64,000 bases of DNA from Saprospiraceae bacterium (GCA_029212405.1 JARGNR010000003.1:37989-101988), one strand, 5' to 3'; positions 9,318 to 19,044 are shown, counted from the first letter of the stretch. Made by a program: numbers and translations. Notes: generated by a model not told the origin, from the sequence alone.

Positions 9318-11600
9318 TTAATCTGTTTTAATGATTTGGAACGTTTTTAAACGCTGGTTGATCAATATAGTTATGCTATAAATTCCATTGGGGAATTGGT
9401 TCATATCGCTTGTGATAGGGAATTGGACCCCATTGATACTTTGAATAGATAGAATTTTGTAATCTTCTTCAGTATTGACATGAAATGCTCCGAAAGTAGG
9501 GTTAGGATATACGTGCAGTTGCTCCTCTGTATTAGATGTTGATAATATATCTCCATTCAAAGAAGTGGACACAAAAAATCTATTTCTAATCAATATATCT
9601 AAGTCATTATCTGAATCTAGGTCTTGGAAAAAAGCCAGACCTGCTAAGTGCGGTTCTATGTCGAGATCAATTTCAATCTCATGTGTTGATAGGTAGGATT
9701 GTAAGTCTTCGATAATTTGTATTCGGCCGTCTGACTTGATCAAAGAAATATATCCTTGACCTAAGGATCCGGTAGCGTTAAAATACAAAAGGTTTTCAGA
9801 ATCCAACTCAGTTTTAGTCGCCTGATAAGCATCGTCTACTTCAAGTATAATTATTTTTTCATATTGAGAGGTGACAATTTCGATTTCTCCATCCCCATCG
9901 TAATCGTAAAATAGTGAGTTTCCTAGAGGGAGGTTTTGTTCAAACTCAAGTTTTACAAAATCTGTATAGGTGTTTTGTTCTTTTTTACTAAACCAGATGG
10001 CATAGTTTGATTTCCAGACGATTTCTTTTTGTTGGTCATGATTTATATCTACTTCAATCAATTCAATCGGAAGATTATTCATATTTCTTAAGTAATCTAA
10101 TTTATAATCGGAGTCAAAACTAAGTCTATAGATGTCAAAATCATCATTTATTAATACGGATATTTGATTGTCAGCCTCTTTTGTATAAAGTGAGATCGCA
10201 TTACTTGATAAAGTGAATTTTGGATTATTGATTTCTTCTTCCGTGGGGTTATTTGCATCAAAAATGTAGATTCCATTATCATTGAAATAGGTCAATATGT
10301 ATACAGGTGCATTGGGTTCTAATTCTGTCAATGAGACGGAATATGGTTTATTTTTCAATGGGATTGTTTCATATTTTTTTTGCTTTGAAATAGGGTCCAA
10401 TCGTAAGACTTTTATGTTGTTTTCTTCAATGAAGGAATATCCTAAATCAGAGTTATCGGATGTTACAGGAGTGATGGCTCTGTTTTGACTTATGTCATCT
10501 ACAATTGAATATCCATTGGATAGGTTTTCATTTTCCAAGTCAAAAACATATAAAGCGTTAAATCTGGATCGTAGTAAAATAGCTTCTGAGTCCTTATATA
10601 TAATTTTACTTTCCAGATAGGTTTGCGGTGCTTCTGGACCAGGTATGATCTTATCTAATACGAGTTGACCGTCGTCATAGCGAATGAATTGATAGTCATG
10701 CCCATACCCTATGATGTCATCAATACCATCTCCGTTGTGATCATGAATCAGCAGGCCGGTTGCAAATTCATTGGAATTGTATAGTACGGGTTTGAATGTA
10801 TTTTCTTCAAAAAAGTATATAAATATATCAGTAAAAGATGAGCCGTGATTTATTATTTCATCCCATCCATCTCCATCTATATCTGCGATGTAAATATCTC
10901 GAAATGTGGGTTTGGGATAATCGCCATTGTATTCAAATGGCTCGACATGATTTCCGCCTAAAAGCGTGAAAAAATTGGGTTCATTTGTATTCAAAATAAC
11001 GATTTCGTTTTTACCATCTTTATTGATATCAAGCATCATTATTTTTCCAGCATTTGTCAAAGAAGGTACATCTCCAACTAATTCAAAATTAAATTCGCCT
11101 GTGTTTTTATAAAATGGGAAGGAGCTTTGATTATCATCTAAATGCCAGATGCCTGGTACAATATCATCCCATCCATCATCATCCATATCATAAATAAGGA
11201 TATCGCTGAAACCAATTCCATCCAGTTGACTTCTTTCAGTAAATTCAAGATCCTGATTTTCGTAAACGATATAGTTAGAGAATAAGTCTAAATCACCATC
11301 TTTATCAAAATCAAAAAATACCATCTGTGATATAAAATTTTGGAATTGTATTGATTTTTCTACGGTGTACCCCTCTGTAGATCCTTTAATAAAGTGGATA
11401 TAAGACCCTCCTTGTGGTCCTGTTTTAGCAACAATGTCATTGAAGCCATCATTATTAAAATCAATGACTTGAAATTCTTGTAAATCAGCCAAAGGTGTTG
11501 TTTGTAAGATTTGAGGGAAGGTATATTGAGCATTTACGATACTCGTAAATTCAATAATAAAAAATAGAAAAAAGATAAATTTTGTAGTTTTAGTAATCAT
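9318..11600 (-). CDS. Secreted FG-GAP/VCBS repeat protein with T9SS type A signal
   Basis: A 760-residue protein with a signal peptide (residues 1-24, ending VNAQ) followed by many FG-GAP/VCBS-type repeats with calcium-binding loops (DFNNDGFNDIVAK, DFDKDGDLDLFSN, DMDDDGWDDIVPG, DINKDGKNEIVIL, DIDGDGWDEIINH, DHNGDGIDDIIGY, DYDGDGEIEIVTS, DLDSDNDLDILIR), expected to fold as an integrin-like beta propeller. The last 70 residues are a type A sorting domain (HVYPNPTFGAFHV...) for secretion through T9SS and surface anchoring. It lies between the DUF4350 and MoxR genes of an otherwise standard operon, with gaps of 42 and 7 bases. Ligand unknown. Confidence 0.92.
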   Translation of the reverse strand: MITKTTKFIFFLFFIIEFTSIVNAQYTFPQILQTTPLADLQEFQVIDFNNDGFNDIVAKTGPQGGSYIHFIKGSTEGYTVEKSIQFQNFISQMVFFDFDKDGDLDLFSNYIVYENQDLEFTERSQLDGIGFSDILIYDMDDDGWDDIVPGIWHLDDNQSSFPFYKNTGEFNFELVGDVPSLTNAGKIMMLDINKDGKNEIVILNTNEPNFFTLLGGNHVEPFEYNGDYPKPTFRDIYIADIDGDGWDEIINHGSSFTDIFIYFFEENTFKPVLYNSNEFATGLLIHDHNGDGIDDIIGYGHDYQFIRYDDGQLVLDKIIPGPEAPQTYLESKIIYKDSEAILLRSRFNALYVFDLENENLSNGYSIVDDISQNRAITPVTSDNSDLGYSFIEENNIKVLRLDPISKQKKYETIPLKNKPYSVSLTELEPNAPVYILTYFNDNGIYIFDANNPTEEEINNPKFTLSSNAISLYTKEADNQISVLINDDFDIYRLSFDSDYKLDYLRNMNNLPIELIEVDINHDQQKEIVWKSNYAIWFSKKEQNTYTDFVKLEFEQNLPLGNSLFYDYDGDGEIEIVTSQYEKIIILEVDDAYQATKTELDSENLLYFNATGSLGQGYISLIKSDGRIQIIEDLQSYLSTHEIEIDLDIEPHLAGLAFFQDLDSDNDLDILIRNRFFVSTSLNGDILSTSNTEEQLHVYPNPTFGAFHVNTEEDYKILSIQSINGVQFPITSDMNQFPNGIYSITILINQRLKTFQIIKTD

Positions 11601-11642
11601 TGGTTTACTGTTTTTAGTAAAGAATATATTTATGGGTGATGA

Positions 11643-12851
11643 TCATACATCATCCATTTCTTTATAAATAGTTTCTAATTTTCGATTTAGGCTGACCAAT
11701 TGATCACCTCTAAATGAATTGGGTTGTTCGGCATTCTGGAATCGGTCCATTATATATTGTAAAGTGATCACAGGTATTTTACTCTTTTTAGACAATACAT
11801 TGATATAATCTGGATGATCTTGTGAAATATAAAACTTCTTCTGCATTTTGTAGTAGAATATGTTTTTCATATGCCGGGCCAATTTTTCAGGTTGATCTTG
11901 TTGATAAAATAATTGACTTACTGTATCCACATACTCCAATGAAGTATTTTTATTTTTTTGGACAACAGGTATAATTTTCTGTTTCCGCTTGCCTCCCAAA
12001 AAAACATATATTAATGCTCCCAATACCATCAAATAATAAGCAATTTTAAGCGCAGGTTGAGACATAATATAGTCTAAAGGTGTTCTCTTAGGAGAATTAT
12101 TTGATCCATAAAGTTGTATTGGACTCAAAAGATACACATGTTTAGGGTCAAAATGAGACAAAACACGTTGAGTGTAGTCAAACATGAAGTCTTGCCGGTA
12201 AGAATAATTATAGAATAAGTCCTTTTTCACGTGGTAGAATATTCTTCCTTCCCCAAAAGGAAATTCTGTAAAAAGGGCAAGGCTATCGTTGGAAGCGACT
12301 CTAATGTGTTTTTTATCTTCCTCCCAGTTGAGTCCACCCATCAAGACAAAATCAGTTGGAATGTTTGGAATGAATTTCCTATCGTGAAATTGGTAAATGA
12401 AAGGAGTGTCCAATGCAATATTGGAATCCGTAAAATTAAATTCCAATAGGCTGTCCCGTAAAAATACATCGTCGAAAAAAGTAGAAACAGTATCGGCAAT
12501 TATGTCATTAAAATAATCTGCTATAATTAATACATCATTTCCTTTGGCCGCAATAGAAATCAAAGTGTCGGCCACTTCTTCAGCAAGATAGTCTGGTACA
12601 AATTGGATATATAGACTATTTTGATTCACGGTATCTTCAGGATATCCATTTAAGGTAGACGGAATGTCCTCATAATACCGGGTAACCAATTCTTTAAATA
12701 TAAATAGACCTTGAGGTTGTTCATCCTTATAACTATATCGTTCTTTCCACTCATGGGCGGGAACATCCCGGTATTCTGTCAATGCTGCAAATACGATAAA
12801 TAGCAATGCGATACTGGCCCCAATAATTAGGATGGTTTTATTCCTTGACAT
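11643..12851 (-). CDS. DUF4350 domain membrane protein
   Basis: A 402-residue protein with an N-terminal membrane anchor (about residues 6-24), a large extracytoplasmic DUF4350 region (YKDEQPQGLFIFKELVTRYY ... GNDVLIIADYFND ... FGEGRIFYHVKKDLFYNYSY), a second membrane segment near residue 275 (IAYYLMVLGALIYVFLGG) and a basic, helical cytoplasmic tail (LARHMKNIFYYKMQKKFYISQ). The extracytoplasmic domain is related to GATase-like folds. The gene overlaps the DUF4129 gene by 14 bases. In this conserved Bacteroidota operon it is thought to form part of a MoxR-linked envelope complex; its activity is unknown. Confidence 0.88.
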   Translation of the reverse strand: MSRNKTILIIGASIALLFIVFAALTEYRDVPAHEWKERYSYKDEQPQGLFIFKELVTRYYEDIPSTLNGYPEDTVNQNSLYIQFVPDYLAEEVADTLISIAAKGNDVLIIADYFNDIIADTVSTFFDDVFLRDSLLEFNFTDSNIALDTPFIYQFHDRKFIPNIPTDFVLMGGLNWEEDKKHIRVASNDSLALFTEFPFGEGRIFYHVKKDLFYNYSYRQDFMFDYTQRVLSHFDPKHVYLLSPIQLYGSNNSPKRTPLDYIMSQPALKIAYYLMVLGALIYVFLGGKRKQKIIPVVQKNKNTSLEYVDTVSQLFYQQDQPEKLARHMKNIFYYKMQKKFYISQDHPDYINVLSKKSKIPVITLQYIMDRFQNAEQPNSFRGDQLVSLNRKLETIYKEMDDV

Positions 12852-13602
12852 CTACTTCAATATTTTTTGTGGAATAAAACTTTTCAAAATCAGCTCTCAA
12901 ATAATCAAAAAACAATTGGTCTATAGCATCTCTACCATACCATATGCGTTCATAGGCGATTACAAGATTGTTAAAATGTTGAATTTTACTATCGTTTTTC
13001 ATTTCATCTAGATAGTCACGATTTGTTTTTTCAGGCTTCCAGATAATTTTCTTTTCTTCAATGAGCACTTGTAGCAATTGAATAAACAACATCCGAACAG
13101 CCTCTCTATAATTTCCCAGTTTTAATGCTTCTGTGAGTCCTGATTCTGCATCAATGACTTCAATATCTTCTATTTCATTCTTTACTTCATTTTTGGCTTG
13201 GGTGACCTTTTTGTTCACTTTTACATTTGAAAAAATCAAGTACACAATAAAAATAACCAAGCCAATTATGATGATGTACATGAATGGAGCAAGTATAGAA
13301 CCCCCTGAAAAAATTAAGTTGGATGCAGAAGTAGTATTATCTTCTTTTGTTTCTTCATCGGAATTAGATATTTTTTTTGAATTTGATGAATTTTCTTTTT
13401 CTTGTTTTTTTTTGGGTTTTAATTTTTTTACTGTCTTATTATATTTCGCCAGTTCTTGTAGATCTTTAATCTGACTATTATTAAGTGACTTTGACGATTC
13501 AGTTGTGTTACTTTGGGCATAGGTGGAAGATGTAATAATCACCATAAAACCAAATAATAGATAGGTCAAACAAGTACGATATGTAGTCTGGAATATTCTC
13601 AC
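12838..13602 (-). CDS. DUF4129 domain membrane protein
   Basis: A 254-residue protein with an N-terminal signal segment (ending STYAQ), a low-complexity charged linker (about residues 55-95, rich in Lys, Glu and Ser), one membrane segment (about 103-127) and a C-terminal DUF4129 domain with AVRMLFIQLLQVLIEEKKI, NRDYLDEM and AYERIWYGRDAID. DUF4129 is the usual companion of DUF4350 and MoxR/DUF58. The start is GTG at 13602, in a GTGA overlap with the SpoIIM stop, which indicates translational coupling. The domain faces the cytoplasm if the signal is cleaved; inferred. Confidence 0.87.
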   Translation of the reverse strand: MRIFQTTYRTCLTYLLFGFMVIITSSTYAQSNTTESSKSLNNSQIKDLQELAKYNKTVKKLKPKKKQEKENSSNSKKISNSDEETKEDNTTSASNLIFSGGSILAPFMYIIIIGLVIFIVYLIFSNVKVNKKVTQAKNEVKNEIEDIEVIDAESGLTEALKLGNYREAVRMLFIQLLQVLIEEKKIIWKPEKTNRDYLDEMKNDSKIQHFNNLVIAYERIWYGRDAIDQLFFDYLRADFEKFYSTKNIEVDVKE

Positions 13603-15434
13603 GATTTGCTTTCAAATATTTTAGATTGCGTTGAAAATATTTCCAACCTTTTCCATAGATCAGAAGCATGAAGTTTTGCATGCTCTGAAAGTATTAGGTT
13701 TACAAAGAGGTAATAATACAAAGGAAATAGTAACAAATAAATGAAAAGATGAACTGTAGTCATAATGATAACTTGAGTTACATGAATGCCACTAAACACA
13801 TCATGCCATGAAATGAAATCCAGAAAAAATTGTACGATGAATTGATCGACTGAATAAGTGATCAGTCCATGCAAAATCAATGTCATAGCAAAACATAGGA
13901 ATGAGACCAACCAACCATTTAGAGAAAGCGTATAGTATTGAACTAGCTCGGACCATACCTTCCAGCCTTTATCAGGAATGCTGTACAAGGTATACATTAG
14001 GAATTGTGGAGGAATAAATAAAAAGAAGAGAAACATCCATTCAACATCAAAGTAGTAGCAAACAAAAAGTGGTGAAAATGTAAACAGCATCATATTGATG
14101 AAATGCATTTTGATGAATACCATTTTATTTTCGATGCTTAAATTTTCACTTCTATAGATCATAGTCACGATTAAAGACGCATAAGTGATGATCAGCCAAT
14201 ACAAAATAAAAAGTAGTATTCCTCCATATTGCATTCCAAAAAGTAGGATTGAATCAGACGGATAATCCACATGTGGCGATAAAAGCCATTGATAAAATCC
14301 AAAACTCAAAATTGCAATAACAAGCAATAAATTCATTGCATGTGAAAAATACTTGCCCATATTAATTCTGAATTGGGCAAATCCTAGATATATATTTTGA
14401 CTTAGGTTCCTATATTTTGTTAGATCAATTTCCAAAGGACTTGTCTCATTAGGTTCTATGTCAGAGGTGTGAATATCGGTGGAAAGATTGTTTTGTTGCC
14501 ACCAGGGATAAAACACATAGTATCCCAAAATGAAAATTAAAGAACCGCCAATAATCACTATTTTGAAAATCATTGGCATGTCAGTTAGACGGGTGATAAA
14601 TGATTCTAAAAAACCTGCGATAAAAAAAAGAGGGGTAGTACCCAAAAGAACTCGTATGGACCTGGTTGCGGCTAACCGTACCGATGTTCCTCGATCAAAC
14701 GTCTTTGGGAATAAAATTCCATTTCCTAAAATAATTCCAGCAGATCCAGCAATGATAATCGCAGATATTTCGATCGTTCCATGAATCCAAATGGTCATGA
14801 AAGACTCTACAAATAACCCTTTTGTATAAAAGAAGTATTGGAATGCTCCCAACATTATTCCATTGTGAAATAAGATGATAATGGTGCCCAATGAACCGAA
14901 GATTCCCATGATAAAGCAAAGAAAGGAAACTCGTACATTATTAACTGTGATTCGGAGAAACATATCGGATTGCTCCTCATCTTTATACACTGCCATAGGG
15001 TCATCGTTGCTAATATTGCGCTCCGTCTGCTCAATGTAATCTTTGCCTAAAATTATCTCTGGAAATTGGGGATCATGGGCTGTCGATACGATACCGATCA
15101 AAACTGCTATCATAAAAACTGAAAAAGAAATAAGCAATGCGCGTCTAGAGGCAAACATCTCTCTTGGAAGAATATGACCGAAAAAGTTTTTGATCGACTC
15201 TAGACTCCAACTGTTTTTTTTCTGTTCCATAGAATCAAATACTCGTTGAGTCAACTGATTCAAGTATGCTCTTACAGATCGTTTAGGATAAAATGTGCTG
15301 GCATAGGCCAAATCACTTGAAACTTTAACGAAAAGATTGTGCAGGCGATCGGGGTCCTTGTTGGGATAATTCAACAATCCTTCTAGTTCTTCCCAGTGAT
15401 CCTTGTTTTCTTCTATGAATTGTGTTTCTGTCAA
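13599..15434 (-). CDS. SpoIIM (stage II sporulation protein M)-like membrane protein
   Basis: A protein of about 611 residues with an N-terminal soluble helical domain (ETQFIEENKDHWEELEGLLN... PKRSVRAYLNQLTQRVF) and then many membrane segments; the SpoIIM/UPF0095 region (FLRITVNNVRVSFLCFIMGIFGSLGTIIILFHNGIMLGAF ... IWIHGTIEISAIIIAGSAGI) lies in the first half. I place the start at TTG 15434, just before TETQFIEENK, where relatives usually begin; the frame is open to a TTG at 15512. It is the first gene of the MoxR-DUF58 operon. Non-sporulating Bacteroidota keep this family; its role is unknown. The extra C-terminal membrane segments are unusually extensive. Confidence 0.85.
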   Translation of the reverse strand: MTETQFIEENKDHWEELEGLLNYPNKDPDRLHNLFVKVSSDLAYASTFYPKRSVRAYLNQLTQRVFDSMEQKKNSWSLESIKNFFGHILPREMFASRRALLISFSVFMIAVLIGIVSTAHDPQFPEIILGKDYIEQTERNISNDDPMAVYKDEEQSDMFLRITVNNVRVSFLCFIMGIFGSLGTIIILFHNGIMLGAFQYFFYTKGLFVESFMTIWIHGTIEISAIIIAGSAGIILGNGILFPKTFDRGTSVRLAATRSIRVLLGTTPLFFIAGFLESFITRLTDMPMIFKIVIIGGSLIFILGYYVFYPWWQQNNLSTDIHTSDIEPNETSPLEIDLTKYRNLSQNIYLGFAQFRINMGKYFSHAMNLLLVIAILSFGFYQWLLSPHVDYPSDSILLFGMQYGGILLFILYWLIITYASLIVTMIYRSENLSIENKMVFIKMHFINMMLFTFSPLFVCYYFDVEWMFLFFLFIPPQFLMYTLYSIPDKGWKVWSELVQYYTLSLNGWLVSFLCFAMTLILHGLITYSVDQFIVQFFLDFISWHDVFSGIHVTQVIIMTTVHLFIYLLLFPLYYYLFVNLILSEHAKLHASDLWKRLEIFSTQSKIFESKS

Positions 15435-15613
15435 TTTTTGATGTCGTAGGTTTAACCGTATTTTATTTGTGAATTTAAAAACATTTTTGTGAGAAGCACA
15501 GCCAATTCTCAATAATAGTATTCGAGATGTACGTTTATTATTTATCGAAAGTTCTTTAAGTAAACAAAATCCATCTTATATTCACTTTAAAGAACCAAAG
15601 ACAAAATTAAGAT

Positions 15614-16321
15614 TTGAAGTACATCGACATTTCTACCGCACATAATATATCTATTCGATATGAATTGGCCAATACAATGCTAAGGATTTTGGCATGGGGA
15701 ATAGACACGCTGATCCTTTTGATTTATTTTATGCTGGTGTCGTTTATTGCATTTAGTAATATTTTTTTGTTTTACTTTTTAGTTTTCTTCGCTATCAGTT
15801 TTTATCATTTGGCATTTGAGATTTTAAATAATGGGCAAAGCCCTGGAAAAAGAATATTGAATATCAAGGTGGTCACATTACATGGTAGAACACCGAAACC
15901 GCAAGACTACTTCCTTCGCTGGATTTTTAGATTACTCGAAATAACTGGCTGTGCGGGAGTGATAGCAATTCTATACATTTCTTCCACTGGAAAAAATCAA
16001 AGAATCGGAGATTTACTTGCGCAGACCACAGTTATAAAATTGAAAAACAAACAGATTTTTGATTTGAAAGGCTTAGTCAGAATGGGAGATAAAAAGAGAA
16101 AAATCAAATACCCAAAGGTGACAATGTACAATGATTCAGATATGATGCTCGTGAAAGACGCATTAGCACGTATCAAAAAAACTCCGAATGAACAAACCCA
16201 TACTTTTTTAAATTCTTTGACGCAAAAAATTGCGGAAGATTTGGATGAAAAGATTGATGAACGTAGAAAAGTACAGTTTTTGGAGATCCTATTGTATGAT
16301 TATATTACGTTAACCCGATAG
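15614..16321 (+). CDS. RDD family membrane protein
   Basis: A 235-residue RDD-domain protein starting at TTG 15614 (MKYIDISTAHNISIRYELANTMLR). Two membrane segments (about residues 25-70) precede NNGQSPGKRILNIKVV, a third follows (ITGCAGVIAILYIS), and the domain closes with NQRIGDLLAQTTVIKL. The C-terminal third is charged and helical and cytoplasmic. RDD genes accompany SpoIIM/DUF4129/MoxR genes in many Bacteroidota; here the gene is divergent from the operon, so a shared promoter region probably lies at 15435-15613. Substrate unknown. Confidence 0.88.
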   Translation: MKYIDISTAHNISIRYELANTMLRILAWGIDTLILLIYFMLVSFIAFSNIFLFYFLVFFAISFYHLAFEILNNGQSPGKRILNIKVVTLHGRTPKPQDYFLRWIFRLLEITGCAGVIAILYISSTGKNQRIGDLLAQTTVIKLKNKQIFDLKGLVRMGDKKRKIKYPKVTMYNDSDMMLVKDALARIKKTPNEQTHTFLNSLTQKIAEDLDEKIDERRKVQFLEILLYDYITLTR

Positions 16322-16324
16322 ACC

Positions 16325-16954
16325 ATGATCCAAAGGCTCGTGGATAAAATTGTCTTCTTTTTTCGAGTCCTTGGATATGGAAGGACAGCCATTTTAAAAA
16401 TCCATATTACAAAAATTGAACGGATTAGTTTTGGATTATTTTATGGGACCTTGCATTTTGAAAAACTAGAAAGGATGCAAGGAGTAATTGATTATTCAAA
16501 AGCAAAGAAAATAAGTATTCAGCATATTCTTTCATTGCCGCCTAAGTCCTTTATTCTATTTAATCTATTGCATTTTCCTCATTCTTATTTGCAAAGCTTT
16601 TTTAAATGTTTGCCAGAATTGTGGGAGAATATTTCTGAATCGACAATTGATGAAATATATCAAAAATGTTATGGACTGGAAGGTAAAATGAGCTTGACAG
16701 ACTATTTGTTTAATAACACAGATTTGAACCCATTTGGTATCATTGTGCATGGTGGACAAAGTAAAAAATGGAAAATAACATTGATTGAACAGTATTTAGA
16801 TTTCCATATTGACTTCTTGAACTTTAAGAGAGAGCTTGTTACTAATAATTACTTTGAAAATTCTGAAGGCAAGAAGAGCCAAGTATGTATGCATAAAATT
16901 ACATTCAGAAAATATTTGGAAAATGTGCTTAAAGAATTGAATGCGAGTGAATAA
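16325..16954 (+). CDS. Hypothetical protein downstream of RDD
   Basis: A 209-residue protein that I do not recognise. It starts at ATG three bases after the RDD stop, so the two are almost certainly one operon. The sequence is basic, with aromatic-rich helices (KIVFFFRVLGYGRTAILKIHI; LPPKSFILFNLLHFPHSYLQS) that look amphipathic rather than membrane spanning, and a C-terminal helix (FRKYLENVLKELNAS). No signal peptide or known catalytic motif is visible. Its position suggests a link to the SpoIIM/MoxR envelope cluster, but that is only context. Confidence 0.7.
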   Translation: MIQRLVDKIVFFFRVLGYGRTAILKIHITKIERISFGLFYGTLHFEKLERMQGVIDYSKAKKISIQHILSLPPKSFILFNLLHFPHSYLQSFFKCLPELWENISESTIDEIYQKCYGLEGKMSLTDYLFNNTDLNPFGIIVHGGQSKKWKITLIEQYLDFHIDFLNFKRELVTNNYFENSEGKKSQVCMHKITFRKYLENVLKELNASE

Positions 16955-16970
16955 CTCGAATCAAATCATA

Positions 16971-17015
16971 AAATATACTGCCCATTCTTAAGTCAATAAT
17001 GGGCAGTATATTTTT
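16971..17015. terminator. Bidirectional terminator
   Basis: A 16-bp inverted repeat (16971-16986 with 16998-17013) with an A run on one side and a T run on the other lies between the convergent genes ending at 16954 and 17017. It can terminate both. Confidence 0.85.
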
Positions 17016-17016
17016 A

Positions 17017-18690
17017 TTAGTTAGCTACAATAAATCGAGCTACTTTTTTTCCTTCTAGTAACACAAAATGAATCCCAGGATTATAATTGGATATATCCAA
17101 GTATGCTCTTCCACCAGTTAACATGATTCGTTCTATTTTTTGACCTAGCGCATTGTAAATGTCCAAATTGGAATACATGCTTGCGTCCCATTCCACTATT
17201 AAATAATTGTTGGCAGGATTAGGAAAAACATTGATAGAGTAGGTGTCCTCCAGTACTTCCACATCCAAGATTTTGTCACAGAATGTTTCATCAGGCTCTA
17301 ATTCTATAAATGTGGTCTCACTGAAATCTTTCCCTTCAAATGCAGGATAATCTGCGGGGTATCGTTTCATTCTAAATGTGAGATTGTTGTTGATTTCAAG
17401 AGAATCTCCTTGTGTGACTTGAGCGCCACCCTTAAATGGAGTTTTATATTCCCATACGATTTCATTGTCTGGGGTCATTTCATAGGTGTATCCAAATCTC
17501 CCGGATGTAATCAAGTAATTGTCATTGGGCAATTGCTGAAAACTAGACAAGCCTGTAGAATATAATTTTTGTGGTTCTTCTGGATGAGTAGCTGTAAATG
17601 AAAAATCAATTGGGAAAAAAGTTTTGGTTTCTAATTCGTCAAATGCATACCTCCAAGTGTACATATCCCATTGTGGTTTAAAGATATTTACGGTAGAAAA
17701 ATCTGCTCCTACTCGATTATTAAAAACACCCAATGCATTATAGTTTGAATTTGCTGGACTTATAAAGTCATCCATGAAGTGAATGTCATGCTGGAAAAAT
17801 AACTGTTTTTGCATGGAAGAGTCTCTTGTATATACATACGGATTTCCCCATCTGTACATAAGATCTCCACCTCTTCCGCCCAATCCACCAAAATTGCCAG
17901 CAGCAAGTTCTGTACTGGTAGAGTGATCAATGATCCAAACTTCATCAAAGTAAGGAACACTGATGATAATTTGATTTCTCAATTCATGAAAGTCGATGGC
18001 ATTAATATGCAACCAGTCCGGATGCCCATCGTGTGTATCATAATTCACATCAATCAATTCAGGGTGATCTGTGATTACTCCAAAATTATCTTTTGATTCA
18101 TCAAAATCTTGGATCAAATGGTCCCAAGCATGCCACTCCCAAACAATTTCGTTTGTCTCTGGATTAATTTCAAATATATATTCTGACCATATTTTACCCT
18201 GATCAATTGAGGCTGGATTACGTCCTGCCTGAATTGCTTCTTCTTCGGACTTTTGCTCCCATGCCACCGCAATAATATTACCATTGTCCATGAGCGTAAA
18301 ATCATGATGCAGTCTTAAAGAGTCATTGTTCATTTCAAACTGCCAAATTAGATTATTGTCCCAATCTCTAATTTCAAGGAATTCTCCACCGCCTCCTGCC
18401 CAAATGGCATCGCTTGATACATTGGCATCTCTTTTTCCTTTGACCAATGTGCCATCGGGCCTTAAATATGCGATGTTTCCAGGACGGAAATTTTCTTCAT
18501 CTTCCCATACATGGACCACTTCTCCACAATTATTTAATAAGTACACATTGGGTTGATTATGAGGAAACATCAGGTTGTATCCATCATAAGCATTCATTGG
18601 ATCATACGACAAAAGTCCTACTGTATTTTGGGCTACTACTGTTGATCCAAGAAGTATATATAGGGCTAAAAAAGGTAAAATTTTCTTCAT
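17017..18690 (-). CDS. Secreted arylsulfotransferase (ASST) with T9SS type A signal
   Basis: A 557-residue protein with a signal peptide (residues 1-20), an ASST-type six-bladed propeller and a C-terminal T9SS type A domain (INVFPNPANNYLIVEWD...). ASST motifs are visible: VYLLNNCGEVVHVW near the start, LRLHHDFTLMDNGNIIA, HPDWLHINAIDFHE followed by IIISVPYFDEVWIID, and FFQHDIHFMDD. These His residues match the active-site positions of arylsulfate sulfotransferases, which move sulfuryl groups between phenols without PAPS. Unlike the enterobacterial enzyme it lacks the Dsb partner genes nearby. Outer-surface location follows from the sorting signal; the natural substrate is unknown. Confidence 0.88.
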   Translation of the reverse strand: MKKILPFLALYILLGSTVVAQNTVGLLSYDPMNAYDGYNLMFPHNQPNVYLLNNCGEVVHVWEDEENFRPGNIAYLRPDGTLVKGKRDANVSSDAIWAGGGGEFLEIRDWDNNLIWQFEMNNDSLRLHHDFTLMDNGNIIAVAWEQKSEEEAIQAGRNPASIDQGKIWSEYIFEINPETNEIVWEWHAWDHLIQDFDESKDNFGVITDHPELIDVNYDTHDGHPDWLHINAIDFHELRNQIIISVPYFDEVWIIDHSTSTELAAGNFGGLGGRGGDLMYRWGNPYVYTRDSSMQKQLFFQHDIHFMDDFISPANSNYNALGVFNNRVGADFSTVNIFKPQWDMYTWRYAFDELETKTFFPIDFSFTATHPEEPQKLYSTGLSSFQQLPNDNYLITSGRFGYTYEMTPDNEIVWEYKTPFKGGAQVTQGDSLEINNNLTFRMKRYPADYPAFEGKDFSETTFIELEPDETFCDKILDVEVLEDTYSINVFPNPANNYLIVEWDASMYSNLDIYNALGQKIERIMLTGGRAYLDISNYNPGIHFVLLEGKKVARFIVAN

Positions 18691-18998
18691 AAAAGTAATC
18701 GATTACAAATGAATAATACGGTAAAATCAATCACAAGATAACAATACTCATAGAAGAGAAAAGAGTGGTTGTTTATTTATTCTATGCTAGTGCTAAGTAA
18801 GACAAATAAAGGACAGAAGGTAAGTGAGGAAATATATTTATTTTTTTTATTCAATCCATGTTACCTTTTCATTTTCTAAGTTATAAAGTATAGAGATTCC
18901 AAACTACTGGAAACATATCTTGGGGTATAGCTATCACGATAAAAACCAGGTGTTAAATCAATTGTATACTCATGCACTCACAAGTATTTAAACCAATT
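18691..18998. other. Intergenic region without recognised gene
   Basis: About 310 bases separate the arylsulfotransferase start from the terminator of the adhesin gene. It is AT-rich and holds only short frames. It should contain the promoter of the minus-strand arylsulfotransferase gene; I cannot place the -7 element with confidence. Confidence 0.5.
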
Positions 18999-19032
18999 AA
19001 AGGTCGTTGAAATTATTCAACGGCCTTTTTTC
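18999..19032 (-). terminator. Terminator after the lectin adhesin gene
   Basis: A hairpin of about 12 pairs including one G-T pair (18999-19011 with 19016-19028) lies just beyond the stop at 19045. T runs flank it on the plus strand and the stem ends in TTT on the minus strand, so it may work in both directions. No plus-strand gene precedes it. Confidence 0.65.
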
Positions 19033-19044
19033 ATCTATCTGTAA

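Noticed and set aside
18691-19044. Plus-strand small RNA ending at the hairpin at 18999
   Set aside because: The hairpin lies directly after the minus-strand adhesin gene and is explained as its terminator; no plus-strand promoter stands out.
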